Of a stretch of 64,000 bases of DNA, positions 8,672-16,719 are shown one piece after another. This DNA comes from Arthrobacter sp. MN05-02 (GTDB lineage: Bacteria > Actinomycetota > Actinomycetes > Actinomycetales > Micrococcaceae): the NCBI GenBank assembly GCA_004001285.1, contig AP018697.1, forward strand, positions 1,984,001-2,048,000, in the 5' to 3' direction. Each line of letters begins with the position of its first letter. Within the stretch, counting starts at the first letter, position 1. The position numbers were made by a program, and so were the translations under genes. Under the pieces are notes generated by a model, which had not been told where the DNA came from, did not search any database, and saw nothing but the letters and a program-made list of their open reading frames with translations.

Positions 8672-8687
8672 TGACCGCCGTCGGTCA
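8672..8687. promoter_or_regulatory. Dyad near the cysK promoter
   Basis: Perfect inverted repeat TGACCG-CCGT-CGGTCA, just downstream of and overlapping a possible -10 box (TAAGCT, 8667-8672), 68 bases before cysK. It could be an operator for a sulfur regulator or a small hairpin. No regulator can be assigned. Confidence 0.25.
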
Positions 8688-8754
8688 CGGGCAGTCCCTG
8701 ACGGCGCCCCGGTCGACGCCGCATCCCTCCACCCCCGAACAGGCAGGCTCCCGC

Positions 8755-9690
8755 ATGGCAAAGATCTACGACGACGTCACCCAGCTGGTGGGTCGGACCC
8801 CCCTCGTCCGCCTCAACCGCCTGACCGAAGGGCTGGATGCGCAGGTAGCCGTCAAGCTCGAGTTCTACAACCCTGCCAACAGCGTCAAGGACCGCATCGG
8901 CGTGGCCATCATCGACGCGGCGGAGAAGGCCGGCGCGCTTCGCCCGGGTGGCACGATCGTCGAGGGTACCTCGGGGAACACCGGTATCGCCCTCGCGATG
9001 GTGGGCGCCGCGCGCGGCTACAAGGTCGTGCTGACCATGCCGGAGACCATGTCCACGGAACGGCGCGTGATGCTGCGGGCCTACGGTGCCGAGATCGTCC
9101 TGACACCGGGCTCCGAAGGCATGCGCGGCGCCGTCGAGCGCGCGAAGGACATCGTCGCGACGACGGAGAACGCCATCTGGGCACAGCAGTTCGCCAATGC
9201 CGCGAACCCGGCCGTCCACCGTGCCACCACGGCCGAGGAGGTCTGGGAGGACACCGACGGCGAAGTGGACATCTTCGTCGCGGGAGTCGGCACCGGCGGC
9301 ACCATCACGGGCGTGGGCCAGGTGCTGAAGGAGCGCAAGCCCGGCGTGCAGATCGTCGTCGTCGAGCCTGCCGACTCCCCCATCCTCAACGGCGGCGCAC
9401 CGGGCCCCCACAAGATCCAGGGCCTCGGCGCCAACTTCGTCCCCGAGAACCTCGACCGCGACATCTACGACGAGGTGCTCGACGCGACGGTCGAGGACTC
9501 CGTGCGGGTGGCGCGCGCGCTCGGCACCCAGGAGGGCATCCTCGGCGGCATCTCGTCGGGGGCGATCGTCTGGGCAGCCCTCGAACTCGCGAAGCGCCCG
9601 GAGAACGCCGGTAAACTCATCGTGGCTGTTGTCTGCGACTTCGGCGAGCGCTACATCTCCACGGTGCTCTTCGACGACATCCGCGGCTGA
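8755..9690 (+). CDS. cysK: Cysteine synthase A (O-acetylserine sulfhydrylase)
   Basis: PLP enzyme that makes L-cysteine from O-acetylserine and sulfide. The 311-residue protein has the lysine signature [11 protein letters not shown] (PLP Lys at about 44), the substrate loop [12 protein letters not shown], the phosphate-binding [10 protein letters not shown] near 179-188, and [10 protein letters not shown]. The length is typical of CysK. It lies 63 bases ahead of cysE, so the two steps from serine to cysteine are encoded together. The C-terminus ([12 protein letters not shown]) is of the kind CysE tails bind in the cysteine synthase complex. Confidence 0.95.
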   Translation: MAKIYDDVTQLVGRTPLVRLNRLTEGLDAQVAVKLEFYNPANSVKDRIGVAIIDAAEKAGALRPGGTIVEGTSGNTGIALAMVGAARGYKVVLTMPETMSTERRVMLRAYGAEIVLTPGSEGMRGAVERAKDIVATTENAIWAQQFANAANPAVHRATTAEEVWEDTDGEVDIFVAGVGTGGTITGVGQVLKERKPGVQIVVVEPADSPILNGGAPGPHKIQGLGANFVPENLDRDIYDEVLDATVEDSVRVARALGTQEGILGGISSGAIVWAALELAKRPENAGKLIVAVVCDFGERYISTVLFDDIRG

Positions 9691-9753
9691 TCCCGCCGCG
9701 AAGGACCGTCCGACACTGCTGACGACCACGACACCCCCACGAGAAGGTAGCCG

Positions 9754-10341
9754 GTGAGCTTTCTAGAACGACTGCGCGAGGACCTCGAGACCGCGCGCAC
9801 CCACGATCCGGCTGCCCGTGGCTCGTTCGAGAACACCGTCGTGTACTCCGGGCTCCACGCCATCTGGATGCACCGCCTCACCCACCGCATGTGGCGGAAC
9901 GAAAAGCTGCGCTTCCCGGCCCGGGCGCTGGCGCAGCTCGCGCGTGCCCTCACGGGGGTCGAGATCCATCCGGCGGCCACCATCGGGCGCCGGTTCTTCA
10001 TCGACCACGGCATGGGTATCGTGATCGGCGGTACCGCGGAGATCGGCGACGACGTCATGCTCTACCAGGGCGTGACGCTCGGCGGACGGTCGCTCGAGAA
10101 GGTGAAGCGCCACCCCACCATCGGGGACCGCGTCACCATCGGTGCGGGTGCCAAGGTGCTCGGTCCCATCACCATCGGTGCCGGCAGCGCGGTCGGCGCG
10201 AACGCCGTCGTCGTGAAGGACACGCCGCCCGACTCGATCGTGACGGGCATCCCGGCGACCTTCCGCCACCGCGATTCGCGGCGCGAGACGCAGCCGGCGG
10301 TAGACCCGGCGGAGTACGTGGATCCCGCCATCTACATCTAG
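9754..10341 (+). CDS. cysE: Serine O-acetyltransferase
   Basis: Acetylates L-serine with acetyl-CoA, the committed step of cysteine synthesis. The 195-residue protein has an N-terminal helical region and then a left-handed beta-helix of hexapeptide repeats. Catalytic segments are [20 protein letters not shown] and GVTLGG. It ends in Ile (DPAIYI), as expected for a tail that inserts into CysK. It is the short form lacking the larger enterobacterial N-domain. The GTG start has a good GAGAAGG site upstream. A 50-bp palindrome beginning 2 bases after the gene ends the operon. Confidence 0.93.
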   Translation: MSFLERLREDLETARTHDPAARGSFENTVVYSGLHAIWMHRLTHRMWRNEKLRFPARALAQLARALTGVEIHPAATIGRRFFIDHGMGIVIGGTAEIGDDVMLYQGVTLGGRSLEKVKRHPTIGDRVTIGAGAKVLGPITIGAGSAVGANAVVVKDTPPDSIVTGIPATFRHRDSRRETQPAVDPAEYVDPAIYI

Positions 10342-10342
10342 C

Positions 10343-10392
10343 CCGAACGCAGGGAAGCCCCGGACCGCGGTCCGGGGCTTCCCTGCGTTCGG
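10343..10392. terminator. Bidirectional terminator between cysE and gnd
   Basis: A perfect 50-bp palindrome centred at 10367/10368 (each 25-base arm begins CCGAACGCAGGG). It separates convergent cysE and gnd, so it can serve both. In RNA the centre would open into a small loop. Confidence 0.8.
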
Positions 10393-10399
10393 TGTGCCG

Positions 10400-11836
10400 T
10401 CAGTGGGTGTCGACGGCTTCGATCTCGGACTTGTCCTCGCCCCAGAGGGTGTGGAACGTGCCCTCGGTGTCGACGCGGTTGTAGGTGTGCGCGCCGAAGA
10501 GGTCGCGCAGGCCCTGGGTGAGGGCGGCCGGCAGGCGCGTGCGGCGCAGGCCGTCGTAGTAGGCCAGCGACGCGGAGAACACCGGCACGGGGATGCCCAG
10601 CTGCACGGCGGTCGCGACCACTCGGCGCCAGGCCGGGACGGCGCCGGCGATGGCCTCGGTGAACGCCGGTGCGAGCAGGAGGTTCGCCGGACGCTCGTCG
10701 GCGGCGTAGGCCTTCATGATGTCATCGAGCAGTTCGGCGCGGATGATGCAGCCGGCACGCCACAGCGAGGCGATCTCGTCGAGCTTGAGCTCCCAGCCGT
10801 ACTCCTTCGCCGCGGACGTGAGCATGTCGATGCCCTGCGCGTAGCTCACGAGCTTCGAGGCGTAGAGGGCGAGCCGGACGTCCTCGACGAACGTCTCGGG
10901 CAGCTCGACGGTGCCCTCGTGGCCCTGCAGGAGGCCCTGGGCCTGGACGCGCTGGTCCTTCTGCGAGGACAGGGCCCGGGCGAACACCGACTCGGCGATG
11001 CCCGAGGTCGGGCTGCCCAGCTCCAGCGCCGAGACGACCGTCCACCGGCCGGTGCCCTTCTGGCCCGCGGCGTCGACGACGACGTCCACGAACGGCTTGC
11101 CCGTGCGCTCGTCCGTGTGGCCGAGGACCTCGGCGGTGATCTCGATCAGGAACGAGGACAGCGTGCCGGAGTTCCAGTCGGTGAAGATCTTCGCCTGCTC
11201 GGCCGGCTCGATGCCCGCTCCCGAGCGCAGCAGGTCGAAGGCCTCCCCGATGACCTGCATGTCGGCGTACTCGATGCCGTTGTGCACCATCTTCACGAAA
11301 TGCCCGGCCCCGTCGGTGCCGATCCACCGGCAGCACGGCTCGCCGTTGTACTTCGCGGAGATCTTCTCCAGCATCGGGCCCAGGGAATCGTAGGACTCCC
11401 GGGAACCGCCGGGCATGATCGAGGGGCCCAGCAGCGCACCCTCCTCGCCGCCGGAGACACCGACCCCGACGAAGTGCAGATCCTGCGCCGACAGGGCCGC
11501 CTCCCGGCGGCGCGTGTCCTCGTAGTGCGAGTTCCCGCCGTCGATCACGATGTCACCCGGTTCCAGCAGCGGCGTGAGCTGCTCGATCACCGAGTCCACC
11601 GGCTTGCCGGCCTTGACCATGATCAGCACCCGGCGGGGCTTCTCCAGGGAGTCCACCAGTTCCTGCAGGGACTCGGTGCGGATGAACTCACCATCGGCGC
11701 CGTGCTTCTCCAGCAGCGAGTCGGTCTTCTCGATGGACCTGTTGTGCAGGGCCACGGTATAGCCGTTACGGGCCAGGTTCCGGGCGAGATTCGCTCCCAT
11801 GACTGCCAGGCCTGTGACGCCGATCTGTGCGCTCAA
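10400..11836 (-). CDS. gnd: 6-phosphogluconate dehydrogenase (decarboxylating)
   Basis: Oxidative pentose phosphate step giving ribulose-5-phosphate, CO2 and NADPH. The 478-residue protein opens with the dinucleotide fold GVTGLAVMGANLARN. It then has GGNSHY (about 133), GVGVSGGEEGALLGPSIMPGG, the catalytic Lys/His segment HFVKMVHNGIEY, and GQKGTGRW. This length is that of the long, dimeric class. zwf, the first enzyme of the pathway, is at 40.9 kb rather than adjacent. It starts with ATG (MSAQIGV) and is divergent from rlmN. Confidence 0.95.
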   Translation of the reverse strand: MSAQIGVTGLAVMGANLARNLARNGYTVALHNRSIEKTDSLLEKHGADGEFIRTESLQELVDSLEKPRRVLIMVKAGKPVDSVIEQLTPLLEPGDIVIDGGNSHYEDTRRREAALSAQDLHFVGVGVSGGEEGALLGPSIMPGGSRESYDSLGPMLEKISAKYNGEPCCRWIGTDGAGHFVKMVHNGIEYADMQVIGEAFDLLRSGAGIEPAEQAKIFTDWNSGTLSSFLIEITAEVLGHTDERTGKPFVDVVVDAAGQKGTGRWTVVSALELGSPTSGIAESVFARALSSQKDQRVQAQGLLQGHEGTVELPETFVEDVRLALYASKLVSYAQGIDMLTSAAKEYGWELKLDEIASLWRAGCIIRAELLDDIMKAYAADERPANLLLAPAFTEAIAGAVPAWRRVVATAVQLGIPVPVFSASLAYYDGLRRTRLPAALTQGLRDLFGAHTYNRVDTEGTFHTLWGEDKSEIEAVDTH

Positions 11837-12065
11837 TGTGTTCTCCGTCGTTTGTCAGCTGCATGCATAGCCCTGCATGTGCCGGTGCTTCCGGCGCGTT
11901 CCCGCGCGGGCCAGCCGGTCGCTTTCACACTATTACCGACGTATCGCCCGCCGCCACACCGACCGCCCCCGGCGCCGTCATGTTTCGGCCGCTTCCAGCC
12001 GGCGGACGTGTCGCGGCCGACACACCGTCGACTGGGCCGCTGGTGCCATCCGTGAAAGAATGGTA

Positions 12066-13295
12066 ATGATGTCCGACGTTACCGTTACCCCCGTTGCCCC
12101 CGCTCCCGTCTCCTCCGGCCCCCAGGTGCGCCCTGAGGTCGAGGGCGCCGAGCCGATCGTGTCCAGCGACGGCCGGCCGCTGCTGCAGTTCAAGTCCCCC
12201 CGGGTCAGCCAGCCGCCGGTGCACCTCGCCGACCTCACGCTGGCCGAGCGGCAGGAGCGGCTGAAGGAGCTGGGACACGCGGGCTTCCGCGCCAAGCAGC
12301 TGTCGAAACACTACTTCTCGCACTACACCACCGATCCCGCGGCGATGAGCGATCTTCCGAAGGCCGGGCGGGAGGAGCTCGTCTCGGCGATGTTCCCGCC
12401 GCTCCTGACCGAGGTGAAGCGGCTGACCACGGACAACGGCGACACCATCAAGTTCCTGTGGCGGCTGTTCGACGGCGCCCTCGTTGAGTCGGTCCTGATG
12501 CGCTACCCGGGCCGGGTGACGCTGTGCGTCTCCTCCCAGGCCGGCTGCGGCATGAACTGCCCGTTCTGCGCCACGGGCCAGGCGGGCCTGACCCGCAACA
12601 TGTCGACGGCGGAGATCGTCGACCAGGTGGTCGCCGCGAATCGCGCCCTCGCGGAGGGCGCCCTGGGCGACCTGCGCACCGACGGCGGGCACGACGCCGA
12701 CCGCGTCACCAATATCGTCTTCATGGGCATGGGTGAGCCGCTGGCCAACTACAAGCGCGTCATGGCGGCACTGCACCGCTTCGTCGACGACTCCCCCGAG
12801 GGCCTCGGCATGTCCGCCCGCAACATCACGGTCTCGACGGTGGGGCTGGTGCCGGCCATCAACAAGCTGGCGGCCGAGTCGCTGCCCGTCACCTTCGCAC
12901 TGTCCCTCCACGCACCCGACGACGAACTCCGCGACGAACTGATCCCCGTCAACACGCGCTGGAAGGTCGACGAGGCGCTCGACGCGGCCTACAACTACTA
13001 CCGGACCACGGGGCGCCGCGTGAGCATCGAGTACGCGCTCATCAAGGACATGAACGACCACGCCTGGCGTGCGGACCTGCTGGCGAAGAAACTGAACCAG
13101 CGCGGCCGAGGCTGGGTGCACGTCAACCCGATTCCGCTCAACCCGACGCCAGGCTCCATCTGGACGGCGTCGGAGAAGAGCGTCTCGACGGAGTTCATCA
13201 ACCGCCTCCGCGCCGCCGGTATCCCCACGACCCTCAGGGACACCCGTGGCAAGGAGATCGACGGCGCCTGCGGGCAGCTCGCGGCCGGCGAATAG
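12066..13295 (+). CDS. rlmN: 23S rRNA (adenine-2503-C2)-methyltransferase RlmN
   Basis: Radical-SAM enzyme that methylates C2 of A2503 in 23S rRNA and A37 of some tRNAs. The iron-sulfur motif CGMNCPFC (CxxxCxxC) is followed by [11 protein letters not shown] later Cys in the C-terminal segment (DGACGQL) fits the methyl-carrying residue. Conserved [12 protein letters not shown] and ISVST-like ([10 protein letters not shown]) strands are present. About 60 N-terminal residues are variable. Three ATGs lie close together (12060, 12066, 12069); 12066 best fits a GAAAG site 7 bases upstream, giving 409 residues. Confidence 0.93.
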   Translation: MMSDVTVTPVAPAPVSSGPQVRPEVEGAEPIVSSDGRPLLQFKSPRVSQPPVHLADLTLAERQERLKELGHAGFRAKQLSKHYFSHYTTDPAAMSDLPKAGREELVSAMFPPLLTEVKRLTTDNGDTIKFLWRLFDGALVESVLMRYPGRVTLCVSSQAGCGMNCPFCATGQAGLTRNMSTAEIVDQVVAANRALAEGALGDLRTDGGHDADRVTNIVFMGMGEPLANYKRVMAALHRFVDDSPEGLGMSARNITVSTVGLVPAINKLAAESLPVTFALSLHAPDDELRDELIPVNTRWKVDEALDAAYNYYRTTGRRVSIEYALIKDMNDHAWRADLLAKKLNQRGRGWVHVNPIPLNPTPGSIWTASEKSVSTEFINRLRAAGIPTTLRDTRGKEIDGACGQLAAGE

Positions 13296-13331
13296 AGCCA
13301 CCCGGAGTGGCGCGATCCTGCGCCGAGCCGG

Positions 13332-13337
13332 TATAGT
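13332..13337 (+). promoter_or_regulatory. Possible -10 box of tRNA-Val
   Basis: TATAGT 55 bases upstream of the tRNA. It is a near-consensus -10 hexamer in a short gap after rlmN. No clear -35 box is seen. Confidence 0.4.
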
Positions 13338-13392
13338 CGATCCTCGTGATGGCGCCCGATCGGCAGGAGCCGGCGGCGGCATCACGGGACGA

Positions 13393-13468
13393 GGGTCTTT
13401 AGCTCAGCTGGTAGAGCGCCACGTTTACACCGTGGATGTCATCGGTTCGATCCCGGTAGGACCCACCA
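13393..13468 (+). tRNA. tRNA-Val (UAC)
   Basis: A 76-nt cloverleaf with encoded CCA. The acceptor stem GGGTCTT pairs with AGGACCC, the anticodon stem CCACG/CGTGG encloses loop TTTACAC with anticodon TAC at 13426-13428, and the T-loop reads GGTTCGATCC. UAC reads valine codons, mainly GTA and GTG. Confidence 0.97.
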
Positions 13469-13472
13469 CAGA

Positions 13473-13514
13473 AAACCCCGCCGCTTCAGGGAAAGCCCTG
13501 GAGCGGCGGGGTTT
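13473..13514. terminator. Terminator after tRNA-Val
   Basis: A 13-bp stem (AAACCCCGCCGCT at 13473-13485 with 13502-13514) around an inner CAGGG/CCCTG hairpin, ending in TTT. It starts 4 bases after the CCA end and also faces the convergent small membrane protein gene, so it may work both ways. Confidence 0.75.
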
Positions 13515-13541
13515 AGTCGTCGAGGTGGAGACCGTGGACCT

Positions 13542-13757
13542 TCAGTGCCGCCGGATGATCTCGACCAGCCGCTCGACGAGGACCACCACCACCAGTGCGG
13601 CGCCGACGATGAACAGCAGCGCCAGCCAGAGGGACGGCGCGGAGCCGGCCTCACCGACGCCGAGACCCAGCCTGCGGGCCGCGATGCACAGGGCGAGCAT
13701 GGCGGCACCGGCCACGAGCATCCCGGTTCGGCGGTTCCATCGGCGTCGGTTCCTCAT
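13542..13757 (-). CDS. Small membrane protein, unknown function
   Basis: A 71-residue protein with a basic N-terminus (RNRRRWNRR) and two hydrophobic segments (about residues 13-26 and 43-61), the second followed by LVEIIRRH. The layout suggests a two-helix hairpin in the membrane with both ends inside. I do not recognise the family. The codon pattern is typical of the genome and an ATG start is present. It lies between the tRNA terminator and a secreted-protein gene on the same strand. Confidence 0.6.
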   Translation of the reverse strand: MRNRRRWNRRTGMLVAGAAMLALCIAARRLGLGVGEAGSAPSLWLALLFIVGAALVVVVLVERLVEIIRRH

Positions 13758-13801
13758 GGTCCCAGTCTAGGCAGCGCCCGCTGCCGCCCCGGACGCACGG
13801 C

Positions 13802-14410
13802 TCAGTGCCGCGCCTCCATGACCCCCACGGGCTTCCCGCCCGAGAAGGTGACGACGTACTCCTGGCCCATGATCATGACGGTGCACTGGAGCGCTCCGAC
13901 GGTGCGGCAGTCATCTCCGGGACCGGGCGGGGTGCCCGGCTCCTCGAAGATGGGCTCGAGGAGTTCGGGGTCGATGCCCGGCGGCGTCGGCTCGTGGAAG
14001 GCCACGGATCCGGGCGGGAGGCACGTGTACGGATCTGCCGGGTCCGTCCACCATGCCCCGGCATCGGTGACGGGGCACTGCGGGTACGGCGGGAGGGGCA
14101 GCAGTTCCGGCGCCAGGTCGCCCCCCATCGCACTCCCGGTCGCGGCGGGAGAAGTCGCCGGACCGGACGCCGGCGGGAGGGCCACAGCGGTGTCCCCGGC
14201 GACGGATCCCTGCACGTCCCCCGCCGGGACGGCGCTGCTTCCGACGGGCTCGCCGGCGACCTTCGACAGACTCGGAGTGGTGTCCGCCACGGCCACCGCG
14301 GGTTCGTCCGGCGCCTGTCCACCCTGATCGAGTGCGAGAGGCACGACGGCGACCGCTGCCGCCGTGCCGAAAGCGATGAGAAGAGACCTAGTTGAAGAAC
14401 GCATTTTCAC
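13802..14410 (-). CDS. Hypothetical secreted or membrane-anchored protein
   Basis: A 202-residue protein with an N-terminal signal-like segment (SLLIAFGTAAAVAVVPLAL, residues 9-27) and then about 70 low-complexity Ala/Pro/Ser/Val residues. A compact C-terminal part contains four Cys that could form two disulfides (in PQCPV, YTCLPP, DDCRTV and LQCTVM). ATG at 14404 (MRSSTRS) is an alternative start two residues later. No known family is recognised. The Pro-rich spacer suggests a domain displayed across the cell wall. Confidence 0.55.
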   Translation of the reverse strand: MKMRSSTRSLLIAFGTAAAVAVVPLALDQGGQAPDEPAVAVADTTPSLSKVAGEPVGSSAVPAGDVQGSVAGDTAVALPPASGPATSPAATGSAMGGDLAPELLPLPPYPQCPVTDAGAWWTDPADPYTCLPPGSVAFHEPTPPGIDPELLEPIFEEPGTPPGPGDDCRTVGALQCTVMIMGQEYVVTFSGGKPVGVMEARH

Positions 14411-14520
14411 CCCACGTGAGAGACCTATGAGATGAACCTATGGTGATCGACGAGGCAGAGCGACAGTAATCAATACTCGCTTTCGGCCCGGACTACCTGT
14501 ATGCACCACGTGGAAACCAC

Positions 14521-15480
14521 CTAGAGCGGAGCAAGGTCCGGGAGGCGCTCGGCGAGATAGGTCAGCGCCTCCGAGACGCCGGTCTCGATCTTCAGCGAGG
14601 CGAACTCGTCCCCGCGTGTCCATCCGCGGTTGATGATGACCACGGGCTTGCCCGCCTTGAAGGCGTGCCGCACGAACCGCAACCCGCTCATGACGGTCAG
14701 CGAGGAACCGGCGACGAGAAGCGCCCCTGCAGCATCCACCATGGCGTATGCGTCGGCGACGCGGGCCTTCGGCACGTTCTCCCCGAAATAGACGAAGTCG
14801 GGTTTCAGCATGCCCCCGCAGACCGGGCACGGCGCCATCTCGAAGTCCCCGGTGTCGTCGACATCCGCATCGGCATCGGGCGCAACGTCCCCGGCGTCGG
14901 ACGCGCGCTCGAGATAGCCGGGATTCAGGTCCTCGAGGATCTCGGCGATGCGCGACCTCGGGAAGATCGATGCGCACTGCAGGCACACCACGCGGTCGAA
15001 GGTGCCGTGCAGGTCGATCACGTTCACGCTGCCGGCCGACGAGTGCAGCTTGTCCACGTTCTGCGTGATCAGGCCGGTCAGCAGGCCGCGCTGCTCCAGC
15101 CTCGCGACGGCGGCATGGCCGGCGTTCGGATCGGCGCGGCGCAGGTGGCGCCAGCCCACGTGGTTCCGTGCCCAGTAGCGTCGGCGCAGCGCCTCGTCAC
15201 CCACGAACTGCTGGTACGTCATCGGATTCCGCGGCACGGACTGCGGACCGCGGTAGTCCGGGATGCCGGAGTCGGTACTCAGACCGGCACCGGTCAGCAC
15301 CGCGAGCCGGAGACCACCGAGGACGGCGACGGCCTGATCGAGGAGCTTCCGGTCCTCGGGCCCCAGCGCAGCGAGGCCCGATGCCGGGGTGTCGCTCACG
15401 AAGCCGGTGAGGCCGAGCCGGGGGTTGGACTCGGGGCCGGGAAGGTCCCGTTCGCGCCGTCCGTCGTCCGCTCGGGTCAC
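14521..15480 (-). CDS. Sir2-family NAD-dependent protein deacylase
   Basis: Uses NAD+ to remove acyl groups from protein lysines. The 319-residue protein has GAGLSTDSGIPDYRGP, TQNVDKLH, the catalytic-His strand DLHGTF, and a zinc module with Cys pairs CLQC and CPVC. About 55 residues separate the pairs, including an acidic insert (DADADVDDTGDFE). The start is a GTG that overlaps the TGA of the peroxiredoxin gene (GTGA), implying translational coupling. It is last in the DUF3052-AhpE-Sir2 operon. Confidence 0.9.
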   Translation of the reverse strand: MTRADDGRRERDLPGPESNPRLGLTGFVSDTPASGLAALGPEDRKLLDQAVAVLGGLRLAVLTGAGLSTDSGIPDYRGPQSVPRNPMTYQQFVGDEALRRRYWARNHVGWRHLRRADPNAGHAAVARLEQRGLLTGLITQNVDKLHSSAGSVNVIDLHGTFDRVVCLQCASIFPRSRIAEILEDLNPGYLERASDAGDVAPDADADVDDTGDFEMAPCPVCGGMLKPDFVYFGENVPKARVADAYAMVDAAGALLVAGSSLTVMSGLRFVRHAFKAGKPVVIINRGWTRGDEFASLKIETGVSEALTYLAERLPDLAPL

Positions 15481-15941
15481 AGTGCAGCTTCGACGGAACC
15501 CACTGCCCGTGCATAGTCCGCGATCGGCCTGCCCTGGCCGTGCGGGGAGGACACCACGGCGCGCACCGTCCCGGAACCGTCCAGGACGTAACTGATGCGT
15601 TCCGCGTAACCATGGACCTCGTCGAACGCGTCGAAGGCCCGGGTCACGGAACCGTGCGGCCAGAAGTCCGCCAGGAGGTCGAAGGAGATGTCGTTCGCAT
15701 CCGCGAAGGCGCGCAGCGTGTATTTGTGGTCGACGGACACCGCGACGAGCGAGACGCCCGCGGCGTCGAACAGCTCGAGGTTGTCCCGAAGCTGGCCGAG
15801 CTCGTCCGTGCACACGCGGGAGAAGGCGAAGGGGAAGAACACGACGACCGACCCCCCGACGAGCGACGTGTTCGCGACGGTCTCGCCGAACTGGTTCGCA
15901 AGGGCGAACGAGGGGGCTACCGACCCCACCTCGAGCGGCAA
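15477..15941 (-). CDS. Peroxiredoxin, AhpE family
   Basis: Reduces hydroperoxides with a single peroxidatic Cys. The motif is PFAFSRVCTDEL; Cys is preceded by a Pro/Phe-rich turn as in AhpE, and no resolving Cys is seen. The TTG start at 15941 has GGCGGAAG 8 bases upstream and gives 154 residues, close to the 153 of the M. tuberculosis AhpE. An ATG at 15983 would overlap the previous gene by 40 bases and its AAGGA abuts the codon, so I prefer TTG. A DUF3052 gene next to ahpE is also found in mycobacteria. Confidence 0.88.
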   Translation of the reverse strand: MPLEVGSVAPSFALANQFGETVANTSLVGGSVVVFFPFAFSRVCTDELGQLRDNLELFDAAGVSLVAVSVDHKYTLRAFADANDISFDLLADFWPHGSVTRAFDAFDEVHGYAERISYVLDGSGTVRAVVSSPHGQGRPIADYARAVGSVEAAL

Positions 15942-15943
15942 GG

Positions 15944-16363
15944 CTACTGCTTCCGCCGGCTGACGAGCCGGGTCGCGGCCCATTCCTTGGAGACGCCGGC
16001 CGACGACGTCGAGTGGAGCCCGGCGGTCGGCGCCGATTCCTGGACGTCCGCGGGAGCCACATAGCCCGGGCGGCCGGACTTGGGGTTGAGGAGCCAGACG
16101 ACGCCGCCGGCACCGAGTGAGGTCAATGCGTCGACGAGGGCGTCGACGAGGTCACCGTCCCCGCTGCGCCACCACAGGATCACGCCGTCGACGACGTCCT
16201 GGTCGTCCTCCGTGAGCAGTTCGGACCCGATGCCGTCCTCCAGGGCCTCCCGGAAGTCGAAGTCGACGTCATCGTCGTAACCGAGTTCCTGAACAAGGTC
16301 TCCATCCTTGAAACCCAACTTGCCTGCCACGTCGACCGCAGTGGCGGCTTCAGCCTCGCTCAC
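15944..16363 (-). CDS. DUF3052 family protein
   Basis: A 139-residue acidic protein starting MSEAEAATAV, of the actinobacterial DUF3052 family (Rv2239c-like). The core from about 12 to 100 contains GFKDGDLVQELGYDDDVD and ILWWRSGDGDLVDAL; the fold resembles SAM-dependent methyltransferase-like or response-regulator-like domains, but no activity is known. The C-terminal 35 residues are variable. It is divergent from aceE across 356 bases and leads the operon with the peroxiredoxin and Sir2 genes. Confidence 0.8.
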   Translation of the reverse strand: MSEAEAATAVDVAGKLGFKDGDLVQELGYDDDVDFDFREALEDGIGSELLTEDDQDVVDGVILWWRSGDGDLVDALVDALTSLGAGGVVWLLNPKSGRPGYVAPADVQESAPTAGLHSTSSAGVSKEWAATRLVSRRKQ

Positions 16364-16719
16364 TTAGCTCCTCCTGGAAAGACGGGACCGTCGCCTGACG
16401 CGCCCCCGTGTAGATATGCATGGCTACCAGCCAACACCTTTATGCGCCAAGCATCAAGCCGATGCGGTGATTCGGCCGCCCTGCGGCGGCCCGGCCCGGG
16501 GCATCCGGCGGAAGCGGCACCGGAGGCACGCCCTCGGCGTAATCTGCCCCGCTGCCCCGATCCCGCTACGCATCGGCGGCATGGCGGCGATAGAGTGAAT
16601 CGGTATATGGCCGCGGCGCTAACGCCCATCGGCCGAGCATGCATCTCTGCGCGGGCCCACGAGTCGTGCGCAGGCATAAAGCGACACAGACAAGATCTGT
16701 GGAAGTGGAGAGATATCGC
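16364..16719. other. Intergenic region between DUF3052 gene and aceE
   Basis: A divergent control region of 356 bases with no supported gene. It holds an inverted repeat (GGCCGCC at 16474-16480 with 16485-16491) and, nearer aceE, a weak TAGAGT box around 16590. Regulation of aceE probably acts here, but no known operator is recognised. Confidence 0.4.

Noticed and set aside
8017..9729. N-terminal extension of the Nif3-like frame, antisense to msrA and cysK
   Set aside because: Nif3 proteins start near 8016; the extension has no similarity and mirrors cysK codons.
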